From NCBI RefSeq assembly GCF_000190595.1, contig NC_015167.1, positions 663,501-727,500 on the forward strand: 64,000 nucleotides of DNA, given 5' to 3'. The notes under the pieces were generated by a model. The model was given only the letters and a program-made list of their open reading frames with translations. It ran no database searches and had not been told where the DNA came from. This stretch comes from Cellulophaga lytica DSM 7489 (GTDB lineage: Bacteria; Bacteroidota; Bacteroidia; Flavobacteriales; Flavobacteriaceae). The position numbers were made by a program, and so were the translations under genes. Below, piece by piece: positions 7,733-17,341 of the stretch; positions within the stretch are counted from its first letter, which is position 1, and every line of letters begins with the position of its first letter.

Positions 7733-10700
7733 ATGAAAATCAACAAATTATTATTAATCAGTTTTTTTGCTTTAGCTCAATACTCTTTTGGGCAAGTAAA
7801 AATAGGTAATGATATAAATACTATTCACTCCTCCTCCATACTAGAGTTAGAAAGTACAGACAAAGTATTAATATTAACTAGGGTTACTAATGCTCAAATG
7901 GCAGCTATTACACCTTTAACTGGGGCTATGGTTTACAACACAGATGAAAATTGTATGTTTCAATACAACGGAATTCTATGGCAATCCTTATGTGACACTA
8001 GTTCTTTTAATGAAACAAATACTGTTATTTTTGATAATAACGATGGTACGTTTTCCTACACAAATGAAAATAACGTTACGGTAACCATTACAAAATCTCA
8101 ATTAACAGATAACGGAGACGGAACTTTTAGCTACGCTAATGGCAATGGTACTCCAGTAAATTTTACAGGAACTGATAGCCAGGCTATTAGCACAGATGGA
8201 ACATCTGGGAATCTAACTTTAGAAAATGGTGGCTCTGTAGTTTTAAATGTTGATGACGCGGATGCGGATGCCTCTAACGAAATAAACACAGGATTTACTT
8301 TAAACGGTACTGCTTTAGAAATTACAGATGCAGACGGAACATTGTCGCAAGATTTAGACGGAACTTTTGTTACGGAAACCGAATTAACAGCTAACAATAC
8401 GGCAACTACAAACGCTATTAATGTAGTACAAGCAGATGTTGATGCCAACGAAACAGCAGCCACTAACGCTATTACAGCTTTACAAAATGATAAAGAAGAT
8501 GCTGCTAATAAATCTACCAACGTAGCTTTAGGAACTTCTGATGATGCTTTTCCTACTCAAAATGCTGTTAAAACTTATGTAGATGCACAAATTACAGCTT
8601 CTAATTCTGCTGATGGCGATACGGATGCTACTAACGAAATAAACACAGGATTTACTTTAAACGGTACTGCTTTAGAAATTACAGATGCAGACGGAACATT
8701 GTCGCAAGATTTAGACGGAACCTTTGTTACGGAAACCGAATTAACAGCTAACAATACGGCAACTACAAACGCTATTAATGCAGTACAAGCAGATGTTGAT
8801 GCCAACGAAACTGCTGCAACTAACGCAATTGCTGCGGTACAAACTGATGTTGACGCAAACGAAACAGCAGCCACTAACGCTATTACAGCTTTACAAAATG
8901 ATAAAGAAGATGCTGCTAATAAATCTACCAACGTAGCTTTAGGAACTTCTGATGATGCTTTCCCTACTCAAAATGCTGTTAAAACTTATGTAGATGCACA
9001 AATTACAGCTTCTAATTCTGCTGATGGCGATACGGATGCTACTAACGAAGTAAACACAGGATTTACTTTAAACGGTACTGCTTTAGAAATTACAGATGCA
9101 GACGGAACATTGTCGCAAGATTTAGACGGAACTTTTGTTACGGAAACCGAATTAACAGCTAACAATACGGCAACTACAAACGCTATTAATGCAGTACAAA
9201 CTGATGTAGACACTAACGAAGCTGATGCAGACGCTGCTATAGCTCTAAAAGAAGATGCTGCTAATAAGTCGGACGATGTAAATTTAGCTGATGCTACAAA
9301 TACAAAATTCCCTACTGAACTGGCTGTTAAAACCTATGTAGATGCACAAATTACAGCTTCTAATTCTGCTGATGGCGATACGGATGCTACTAACGAAGTG
9401 AACACAGGATTTACTTTAAACGGTACTGCTTTAGAAATTACAGATGCAGACGGAACATTGTCGCAAGATTTAGACGGAACTTTTGTTACGGAAACTGAAT
9501 TAACAGCTAACAATACAGCAACTACAAACGCTATTGCTGCTGTGCAAACTGATGTTGACGCTAACGAAGCTGATGCAGACGCTGCTATAGCTTTAAAAGA
9601 AGATGCAGCTAACAAGTCTACCAACGTAGCTTTAGGAACTTCTGATGATGCTTTCCCTACTCAAAATGCTGTTAAAACTTATGTAGATACCCAAGTTGCG
9701 GCTTCTACTCAAGTTATTGTTAGTGCAGACGCTAATAATGATGTTACAACTGGGGCTGATGGTGGTGCTTTTTATGACGATGCTACTTTGCAAACTAATA
9801 TTGCTAATAACGCTACTGCTATAACTACAGAAACCACAAGAGCTACAAATGCAGAAAATGCTATTCAGGCTGATGTTAATGCCAACGAAACTGCGGCAAC
9901 TAACGCAATTGCTGCTGTGCAAACTGATGTTGACACTAACGAAGCTGATGCAGACGCTGCTATAGCTCTAAAAGAAGATGCAGCCAACAAGTCTACCAAC
10001 GTAGCTTTAGGAACTTCTGATGATGCTTTCCCTACTCAAAATGCAGTTAAAACATACGTAGATACCCAAGTTGCGGCTTCTACTCAAGTTATTGTTAGTG
10101 CAGACGCTAATAATGATGTTACAGCTGGAGCTGATGGTGGTGCTTTTTATGACGATGCTACTTTGCAAACTAATATTGCTAATAACGCTACTGCTATAAC
10201 TACAGAAACCACAAGAGCTACAAATGCAGAAAATGCTATTCAGGCTGATGTTGATGCCAACGAAACTGCTGCAACTAATGCAATTGCTGCGGTACAAGCA
10301 GATGTTGACGCTAATGAAACTGCAGCTAATGACGCTATCGACCTTAAAGAAGATGCTGCTAATAAATCTGATGCAACTGATTTAGGCAACACATCTCCTT
10401 CTTCTACTTTATTCCCTACTCAAAATGCAGTTAAAACATATGTAGATGCACAAGCGAATGGCAATATAACCTCAACAGATATTGATGTTACAGGCGGCAC
10501 TAATGCTGCATTTGAAAATGTGAGCCTTAGTATTGCAGATAATGCTATAATAGCAAGTAAAATTGCTGATGATAATGTTACTTTAGATAAGTTAGCTAAC
10601 GGAACTAGTAATGGCCAAATAATGAGATGGAACGGAACTAATTGGATATTAGATAATGAAACGGTATCCAAATTAGAGAGTCCAGCCGGCTCTGAAAACA

Positions 10701-13700
10701 GCTTAGTTTTTACAGATGAAATTAATGGAGTAACAACAATACCTAATATTGTAAGAAGTGTAAATGGTGTAAATCCTGCTGCAAATGGAAATGTAGCTGT
10801 TGTACTATCTAGTGTTTCAACTGGACTTGAATCTGCCAGACCAGTAACTGGAGTAGACTCTGACATTTACATTGTATCTGGTGAAGTAGCCCCAAATACA
10901 GACAGAAATGGTGTTGCTTTTATATATGATGATCCAACCGGATGGCAAGAGGTAACCACAGATTTATCTACTAATGATGCTAGGTATGTAAATATTATTG
11001 GTGATGCTATGACAGGTCCTTTAACAATGGGCGGTAATGCCGTAACCTCAATAGCAAATCCTGTAAACCCACAAGATGCTACCTCTAAAAGTTATGTAGA
11101 TGCTCAAATAATTGCTTCTACTCAAGTTATTGTAAGTACAGATGCCAACAATGATATTACTACTGGAGCTGATGGTGGTGCTTTTTATGACGATGCTACT
11201 TTACAAACTAATATTGCTAATAACGCTACCGCAATAAATACAGAAACTACAAGAGCTACTAATGCAGAAAATGCTATTCAGGCTGATGTTGATGCTAATG
11301 AAATTGCTGCAACTAATGCTATAGACCTTAAAGAAGATGCAGCTAACAAGTCTACCAACGTAGCTTTAGGAACTTCTGATGATGCTTTCCCTACTCAAAA
11401 TGCTGTTAAAACTTATGTAGATACCCAAGTTGCGGCTTCTACTCAAGTTATAGTAAGTACAGATGCTAACAATAATATTACAGCTGGAGCTGATGGTGGT
11501 GCTTTTTATGACGATGCTACTTTGCAAACTAATATTGCTAATAACGCTACTGCTATAACTACAGAAACCACAAGAGCTACAAATGCAGAAAATGCTATTC
11601 AGGCTGATGTTGATGCTAATGAAACTGCGGCAACTAATGCAATTGCTGCTGTGCAAACTGATGTTGACGCTAACGAAGCTGATGCGGACGCTGCTATAGC
11701 TTTAAAAGAAGATGCTGCTAATAAATCTACCAACGTAGCTTTAGGAACTTCTGATGATGCTTTCCCTACTCAAAATGCTGTTAAAACTTATGTAGATGCA
11801 CAAGTTGCAGCTTCTACTCAAGTTATTGTTAGTGCAGACGCTAATAATGATGTTACAGCTGGAGCTGATGGTGGTGCTTTTTATGACGATGCTACTTTGC
11901 AAACTAATATTGCTAATAACGCTACTGCTATAACTACAGAAACCACAAGAGCTACAAATGCAGAAAATGCTATTCAGGCTGATGTTGATGCTAATGAAAC
12001 TGCGGCAACTAATGCAATTGCTGCTGTGCAAACTGATGTTGACGCTAACGAAGCTGATGCGGACGCTGCTATAGCTTTAAAAGAAGATGCTGCTAATAAA
12101 TCTACCAACGTAGCTTTAGGAACTTCTGATGATGCTTTCCCTACTCAAAATGCTGTTAAAACTTATGTAGATGCACAAGTTGCAGCTTCTACTCAAGTTA
12201 TTGTTAGTGCAGACGCTAATAATGATGTTACAGCTGGAGCTGATGGTGGTGCTTTTTATGACGATGCTACTTTGCAAACTAATATTGCTAATAACGCTAC
12301 TGCTATAACTACAGAAACCACAAGAGCTACAAATGCAGAAAATGCTATTCAGGCTGATGTTGATGCCAACGAAACTGCGGCAACTAACGCAATTGCAGCG
12401 GTACAAGCAGATGTTGACGCTAATGAAACTGCAGCTAATGACGCTATCGACCTTAAAGAAGATGCTGCTAACAAGTCTACCAACGTAGCTTTAGGAACTT
12501 CTGATGATGCTTTTCCTACTCAAAATGCTGTTAAAACTTATGTAGATGCACAAATTACAGCTTCTAATTCTGCTGATGGCGATACGGATGCTACTAACGA
12601 AATAAACACAGGATTTACTTTAAACGGTACTGCTTTAGAAATTACAGATGCAGACGGAACATTGTCACAAGATTTAGACGGAACTTTTGTTACGGAAACC
12701 GAATTAACAGCTAACAATACGGCTACTACAAACGCTATTAATGCAGTACAAGCAGATGTTGATACCAACGAAACTGCTGCAACTAACGCAATTGCTGCGG
12801 TACAAACTGATGTTGACGCTAATGAAACTGCAGCTAATGACGCTATCGACCTTAAAGAAGATGCTGCTAACAAGTCTACCAACGTAGCTTTAGGAACTTC
12901 TGATGATGCTTTTCCTACTCAAAATGCTGTTAAAACTTATGTAGATGCACAAATTACAGCTTCTAATTCTGCTGATGGCGATACGGATGCTACTAACGAA
13001 ATAAACACAGGATTTACTTTAAACGGTACTGCTTTAGAAATTACAGATGCAGACGGAACATTATCGCAAGATTTAGACGGAACTTTTGTTACGGAAACTG
13101 AATTAACAGCTAACAATACAGCAACTACAAACGCTATTGCTGCTGTGCAAACTGATGTTGACGCTAACGAAGCTGATGCAGACGCTGCTATAGCTCTAAA
13201 AGAAGATGCTGCCAACAAGTCTACCAACGTAGCTTTAGGAACTTCTGATGATGCTTTCCCTACTCAAAATGCTGTTAAAACTTATGTAGATGCACAAATT
13301 ACAGCTTCTAATTCTGCTGATGGCGATACGGATGCTACTAACGAAGTAAACACAGGATTTACTTTAAACGGCACAGCTTTAGAAATTACAGATGCAGACG
13401 GAACATTGTCTCAAGATTTAGACGGAACCTTTGTTACGGAAACCGAATTAACAGCTAACAATACAGCAACTACAAACGCTATTGCTGCTGTGCAAACTGA
13501 TGTTGACGCTAACGAAGCTGATGCAGACGCTGCTATAGCTCTAAAAGAAGATGCTGCCAACAAGTCTACCAACGTAGCTTTAGGAACTTCTGATGATGCT
13601 TTCCCTACTCAAAATGCTGTTAAAACTTATGTAGATGCACAAATTACAGCTTCTAATTCTGCTGATGGCGATACGGATGCTACTAACGAAGTAAACACAG

Positions 13701-16204
13701 GATTTACTTTAAACGGCACAGCTTTAGAAATTACAGATGCAGACGGGACATTGTCTCAAGATTTAGACGGAACTTTTGTTACGGAAACTGAATTAACAGC
13801 TAACAATACAGCAACTACAAACGCTATTGCTGCTGTGCAAACTGATGTTGACGCTAACGAAGCTGATGCAGACGCTGCTATAGCTCTAAAAGAAGATGCT
13901 GCCAACAAGTCTACCAACGTAGCTTTAGGAACTTCTGATGATGCTTTTCCTACTCAAAATGCTGTTAAAACTTATGTAGATGCACAAATTACAGCTTCTA
14001 ATTCTGCTGATGGCGATACGGATGCTACTAACGAAGTAAACACAGGATTTACTTTAAACGGCACAGCTTTAGAAATTACAGATGCAGACGGAACATTGTC
14101 TCAAGATTTAGACGGAACCTTTGTTACGGAAACCGAATTAACAGCTAACAATACAGCAACTACAAACGCTATTGCTGCTGTGCAAACTGATGTTGACGCT
14201 AACGAAGCTGATGCAGACGCTGCTATAGCTCTAAAAGAAGATGCTGCCAACAAGTCTACCAACGTAGCTTTAGGAACTTCTGATGATGCTTTCCCTACTC
14301 AAAATGCTGTTAAAACTTATGTAGATGCACAAATTACAGCTTCTAATTCTGCTGATGGCGATACGGATGCTACTAACGAAGTAAACACAGGATTTACTTT
14401 AAACGGCACAGCTTTAGAAATTACAGATGCAGACGGAACATTGTCTCAAGATTTAGACGGAACCTTTGTTACGGAAACCGAATTAACAGCTAACAATACA
14501 GCAACTACAAACGCTATTGCTGCTGTGCAAACTGATGTTGACGCTAACGAAGCTGATGCAGACGCTGCTATAGCTCTAAAAGAAGATGCTGCTAACAAGT
14601 CTACCAACGTAGCTTTAGGAACTTCTGATGATGCTTTTCCTACTCAAAATGCTGTTAAAACTTATGTAGATGCACAAATTACTGCTTCTAATTCTGCTGA
14701 TGGTGATACGGATGCTACTAACGAAATAAACACAGGATTTACTTTAAACGGCACAGCTTTAGAAATTACAGATGCAGACGGAACATTGTCTCAAGATTTA
14801 GACGGAACCTTTGTTACGGAAACCGAATTAACAGCTAACAATACAGCAACTACAAACGCTATTGCTGCTGTGCAAACTGATGTTGACGCTAACGAAGCTG
14901 ATGCAGACGCTGCTATAGCTCTAAAAGAAGATGCTGCTAACAAGTCTACCAACGTAGCTTTAGGAACTTCTGATGATGCTTTTCCTACTCAAAATGCTGT
15001 TAAAACTTATGTAGATGCACAAATTACTGCTTCTAATTCTGCTGATGGTGATACGGATGCTACTAACGAAATAAACACAGGATTTACTTTAAACGGTACT
15101 GCTTTAGAAATTACAGATGCAGACGGAACATTATCGCAAGATTTAGACGGAACCTTTGTTACGGAAACTGAATTAACAGCTAACAATACAGCAACTACAA
15201 ACGCTATTGCTGCTGTGCAAACTGATGTAGACACTAACGAAGCTGATGCAGACGCTGCTATAGCTCTAAAAGAAGATGCTGCTAATAAGTCGGACGATGT
15301 AAATTTAGCTGATGCTACAAATACAAAATTCCCTACTGAACTGGCTGTTAAAACTTATGTAGATGCACAAATTACAGCTTCTAATTCTGCTGATGGCGAT
15401 ACGGATGCTACTAACGAAATAAACACAGGATTTACTTTAAACGGTACTGCTTTAGAAATTACAGATGCAGACGGAACATTGTCGCAAGATTTAGACGGAA
15501 CCTTTGTTACGGAAACTGAATTAACAGCTAACAATACAGCAACAACAAACGCTATTGCTGCGGTACAAACTGATGTAGACACTAACGAAGCTGATGCAGA
15601 CGCTGCTATAGCTTTAAAAGAAGATTTAACAAACAAATCTGATGCTACAGACTTAGGAGATACAACACCATCTTCCTCTTTATATCCTACTCAAAATGCA
15701 GTAAAGACTTATGTAGATACTCAAATTAGTGGAATAATAGGCGGAAGTGTTACAAATCTAAGTCAGGATGATACCTCTGGTGTTATTAGCTATGTAAACG
15801 AATCTGCAATAACACAAACAGCTGAAGTTATTTCTACAGATACTAATAATGATATTACTCCTGGAACTGATGGTGGTGCTTTTTACAATAGTATGGTAAA
15901 AGCTATAGGAAAAGTAAATGCACTTGGTGTAGTACTAAAAGGTACAACTGGCGTTACTGTTGTTAAACAAGTTGGAGTTGGACATTACCGAGTAAACTTA
16001 CCTGCTGGAACGGTTTCTGATGCTAACTACATTATTCAATTGAGTCAGCCAGGAAGAGCTGGTGTAGGTAATGATGACCCTGGAATTTCTTATAGCAATC
16101 AAACAGCTACAGGTTTTGATGTTATTATGGGTGATAACGATAATGGAGGTTCAGATAGAGCAAGGTTTGACTCTGAATTTATGTTTGTAATTCTAGACTT
16201 ATAA
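7733..16204 (+). CDS. Giant secreted tail-fibre-like repeat protein, 2823 aa
   Basis: A signal peptide (ending YSFGQ) is followed by the N-terminal domain shared with the 960-residue protein (SSILELEST, AITPLTGAMVYNTD). About 2,500 residues of repeats follow. Thirteen copies carry the INTGFTLNGTALEITDADG module. Six full copies of a second module carry ANNDVTAGADGGAFYDD. The two are joined by a linker LKEDAANKSTNVALGT and FPTQNAVKTYVDAQ. That linker resembles phage tail-fibre and tail-collar repeats. The AVQTDVDANE segments look like a trimeric coiled-coil stalk. The final ~110 residues are unique (GTGHYRVNLPAG-like core, DNDNGGSDRARFDSEFMF) and resemble a globular fibre tip. No T9SS domain, LPxTG or autotransporter barrel is seen. 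It has its own intergenic regions, so is probably monocistronic. Acid-rich and calcium-binding-like; adhesin or stalk role is inference. Confidence 0.82.
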   Translation: MKINKLLLISFFALAQYSFGQVKIGNDINTIHSSSILELESTDKVLILTRVTNAQMAAITPLTGAMVYNTDENCMFQYNGILWQSLCDTSSFNETNTVIFDNNDGTFSYTNENNVTVTITKSQLTDNGDGTFSYANGNGTPVNFTGTDSQAISTDGTSGNLTLENGGSVVLNVDDADADASNEINTGFTLNGTALEITDADGTLSQDLDGTFVTETELTANNTATTNAINVVQADVDANETAATNAITALQNDKEDAANKSTNVALGTSDDAFPTQNAVKTYVDAQITASNSADGDTDATNEINTGFTLNGTALEITDADGTLSQDLDGTFVTETELTANNTATTNAINAVQADVDANETAATNAIAAVQTDVDANETAATNAITALQNDKEDAANKSTNVALGTSDDAFPTQNAVKTYVDAQITASNSADGDTDATNEVNTGFTLNGTALEITDADGTLSQDLDGTFVTETELTANNTATTNAINAVQTDVDTNEADADAAIALKEDAANKSDDVNLADATNTKFPTELAVKTYVDAQITASNSADGDTDATNEVNTGFTLNGTALEITDADGTLSQDLDGTFVTETELTANNTATTNAIAAVQTDVDANEADADAAIALKEDAANKSTNVALGTSDDAFPTQNAVKTYVDTQVAASTQVIVSADANNDVTTGADGGAFYDDATLQTNIANNATAITTETTRATNAENAIQADVNANETAATNAIAAVQTDVDTNEADADAAIALKEDAANKSTNVALGTSDDAFPTQNAVKTYVDTQVAASTQVIVSADANNDVTAGADGGAFYDDATLQTNIANNATAITTETTRATNAENAIQADVDANETAATNAIAAVQADVDANETAANDAIDLKEDAANKSDATDLGNTSPSSTLFPTQNAVKTYVDAQANGNITSTDIDVTGGTNAAFENVSLSIADNAIIASKIADDNVTLDKLANGTSNGQIMRWNGTNWILDNETVSKLESPAGSENSLVFTDEINGVTTIPNIVRSVNGVNPAANGNVAVVLSSVSTGLESARPVTGVDSDIYIVSGEVAPNTDRNGVAFIYDDPTGWQEVTTDLSTNDARYVNIIGDAMTGPLTMGGNAVTSIANPVNPQDATSKSYVDAQIIASTQVIVSTDANNDITTGADGGAFYDDATLQTNIANNATAINTETTRATNAENAIQADVDANEIAATNAIDLKEDAANKSTNVALGTSDDAFPTQNAVKTYVDTQVAASTQVIVSTDANNNITAGADGGAFYDDATLQTNIANNATAITTETTRATNAENAIQADVDANETAATNAIAAVQTDVDANEADADAAIALKEDAANKSTNVALGTSDDAFPTQNAVKTYVDAQVAASTQVIVSADANNDVTAGADGGAFYDDATLQTNIANNATAITTETTRATNAENAIQADVDANETAATNAIAAVQTDVDANEADADAAIALKEDAANKSTNVALGTSDDAFPTQNAVKTYVDAQVAASTQVIVSADANNDVTAGADGGAFYDDATLQTNIANNATAITTETTRATNAENAIQADVDANETAATNAIAAVQADVDANETAANDAIDLKEDAANKSTNVALGTSDDAFPTQNAVKTYVDAQITASNSADGDTDATNEINTGFTLNGTALEITDADGTLSQDLDGTFVTETELTANNTATTNAINAVQADVDTNETAATNAIAAVQTDVDANETAANDAIDLKEDAANKSTNVALGTSDDAFPTQNAVKTYVDAQITASNSADGDTDATNEINTGFTLNGTALEITDADGTLSQDLDGTFVTETELTANNTATTNAIAAVQTDVDANEADADAAIALKEDAANKSTNVALGTSDDAFPTQNAVKTYVDAQITASNSADGDTDATNEVNTGFTLNGTALEITDADGTLSQDLDGTFVTETELTANNTATTNAIAAVQTDVDANEADADAAIALKEDAANKSTNVALGTSDDAFPTQNAVKTYVDAQITASNSADGDTDATNEVNTGFTLNGTALEITDADGTLSQDLDGTFVTETELTANNTATTNAIAAVQTDVDANEADADAAIALKEDAANKSTNVALGTSDDAFPTQNAVKTYVDAQITASNSADGDTDATNEVNTGFTLNGTALEITDADGTLSQDLDGTFVTETELTANNTATTNAIAAVQTDVDANEADADAAIALKEDAANKSTNVALGTSDDAFPTQNAVKTYVDAQITASNSADGDTDATNEVNTGFTLNGTALEITDADGTLSQDLDGTFVTETELTANNTATTNAIAAVQTDVDANEADADAAIALKEDAANKSTNVALGTSDDAFPTQNAVKTYVDAQITASNSADGDTDATNEINTGFTLNGTALEITDADGTLSQDLDGTFVTETELTANNTATTNAIAAVQTDVDANEADADAAIALKEDAANKSTNVALGTSDDAFPTQNAVKTYVDAQITASNSADGDTDATNEINTGFTLNGTALEITDADGTLSQDLDGTFVTETELTANNTATTNAIAAVQTDVDTNEADADAAIALKEDAANKSDDVNLADATNTKFPTELAVKTYVDAQITASNSADGDTDATNEINTGFTLNGTALEITDADGTLSQDLDGTFVTETELTANNTATTNAIAAVQTDVDTNEADADAAIALKEDLTNKSDATDLGDTTPSSSLYPTQNAVKTYVDTQISGIIGGSVTNLSQDDTSGVISYVNESAITQTAEVISTDTNNDITPGTDGGAFYNSMVKAIGKVNALGVVLKGTTGVTVVKQVGVGHYRVNLPAGTVSDANYIIQLSQPGRAGVGNDDPGISYSNQTATGFDVIMGDNDNGGSDRARFDSEFMFVILDL
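9686..10435 (+). repeat. 375-bp tandem repeats, first block (2 copies)
   Basis: Two in-frame units of 375 bases (125 codons) begin at 9686 and 10061. They carry VIVSADANNDVT, ADGGAFYDDATLQTN and TTRATNAENAIQADV. The copies differ by few bases over long stretches. The second half of copy two grades into a variant linker. Confidence 0.85.
11420..12544 (+). repeat. 375-bp tandem repeats, second block (3 copies)
   Basis: Three successive 375-base units begin at 11420, 11795 and 12170 and end where the 345/399-base units begin at 12545. Units two and three are almost base-for-base identical, which points to recent duplication or gene conversion. The reading frame is unbroken. Confidence 0.9.
12944..15361 (+). 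repeat. 345-bp tandem repeats (six exact-period units plus one 348-bp unit)
   Basis: The marker gatgcacaaatta recurs at 12944, 13289, 13634, 13979, 14324, 14669 and 15014, an exact period of 345 bases (115 codons), then at 15362 after a 348-base variant. Neighbouring units differ at only a handful of positions, many of them synonymous and shared by adjacent copies. Earlier single units of the same module begin at 8582, 8993, 9341 and 12545. Such an array is prone to slippage or unequal recombination, and to assembly collapse. Confidence 0.93.
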
Positions 16205-16412
16205 AAATAACTAAAAGGTAAAATATAAAGACAATCAAAATAAAGTTTAACCCCTAAAATTTAAATCTATAATCAAAAAACCGAGTTACTTTTAGTTCCC
16301 CAAGTAATTCATCAAATTAAACAAACTACTACTACTTCTATTTACTAGTTACAAATCAACAACCAATAGCAGACTAGTATATTTTTTAGAAATAGTTAAA
16401 ACCAATAATTTA

Positions 16413-17339
16413 ATGACGATGAAAAAAATAATTTTTAAACTAATGTTACTAGCTCCAATAGTAATATCTTATGGCCAAATAGACCCTAACCTATTGTTAG
16501 GACTTACAACTGCAACTTCTGCTGAAATAAGTGGAATAACCGGTTCGTTAGAAGGTTCTATTTTGTATAATACAGATGAAAAACGCATCTATTTATACAA
16601 CTCATCCCTTTGGCAAAAAATTCCAGATATCACAGATTTACTACCCGCAACCTATACCCCCGGTTCAATTTTATACACCAATTCATCTGGAGAACCTGAA
16701 GAGGACAACAATCAAATTTATTGGAACAGTACCAATAACAGACTAGGAATTGGAACTAATACTCCAACAAACAAAGTACAAGTTACTGGTGCTATAAGAA
16801 GTGCAGGTTTATTAAATAGTGATGGTAACCAAGGTGAACCATCATTTAGATTTAATGGAGATACCGATACAGGTATGTACAGAACTGCTACCAACGAACT
16901 TAATTTTAGTGTAGGCAACAAGGAGGCTATTCGTATAGACAAATACAGCTCTACCAACTCCCAAGTTTTAATTAGTGAGCGTTTAGGTATTGGTTTTAAC
17001 TTGCCTGAAGACCTTGCATACTCTGGAGAAAATGCGCATTCTACCTTAGATGTTAAAGGTTCTGTTTCTACAGCTATAGATGTTACCTCTGGAGATTTAG
17101 CTTTAGATGAAACCCATCATACTATAATATTAGGAGGTGCTCATAATATAACATTACCTGACGCATCTACCTGTAAAGGCAGAATATATATTATTAAAAA
17201 CCCAATACTTTTTGGAATTGGAATAACGGCAAGCATAAGTACTTACAAAAGTTTATTAGGCTTAGATGTAAACTTAATAATTAGTCAAAAAACTATCTGG
17301 CTACAAAGTGATGGCACAGATTGGCAACAAATACAATAA
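16413..17339 (+). CDS. Secreted tail-fibre-like protein, short version (306-308 aa)
   Basis: Two ATGs are possible, 16413 and 16419. The second gives MKKIIFK and a normal signal peptide (ending YGQ), so I prefer 16419. The protein is a shortened counterpart of the 960-residue protein. It has a reduced N-terminal domain (GSILYNTDEKRIYLYN), the NNRLGIGTNTPTNKV and GDTDTGMYR motifs of tail-fibre stalks, and the same final domain (TCKGRIYIIKNP, LQSDGTDWQQIQ). The long repeat region is missing. It is followed 2 bases later by a T9SS type B protein, reproducing the gene order at 3323-7364. Role inferred: surface fibre or adhesin subunit. Confidence 0.8.
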   Translation: MTMKKIIFKLMLLAPIVISYGQIDPNLLLGLTTATSAEISGITGSLEGSILYNTDEKRIYLYNSSLWQKIPDITDLLPATYTPGSILYTNSSGEPEEDNNQIYWNSTNNRLGIGTNTPTNKVQVTGAIRSAGLLNSDGNQGEPSFRFNGDTDTGMYRTATNELNFSVGNKEAIRIDKYSSTNSQVLISERLGIGFNLPEDLAYSGENAHSTLDVKGSVSTAIDVTSGDLALDETHHTIILGGAHNITLPDASTCKGRIYIIKNPILFGIGITASISTYKSLLGLDVNLIISQKTIWLQSDGTDWQQIQ

Positions 17340-17341
17340 TA

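Noticed and set aside
8131..15636. Many 75-148 codon minus-strand frames at regular intervals
   Set aside because: They recur with the 345- and 375-bp period of the sense gene and are repeated antisense shadows, not genes.
7733..16204. CRISPR-like or satellite array
   Set aside because: Repeat units are 345-375 bases, contiguous without spacers, and read through in one frame; this is an internal protein repeat.
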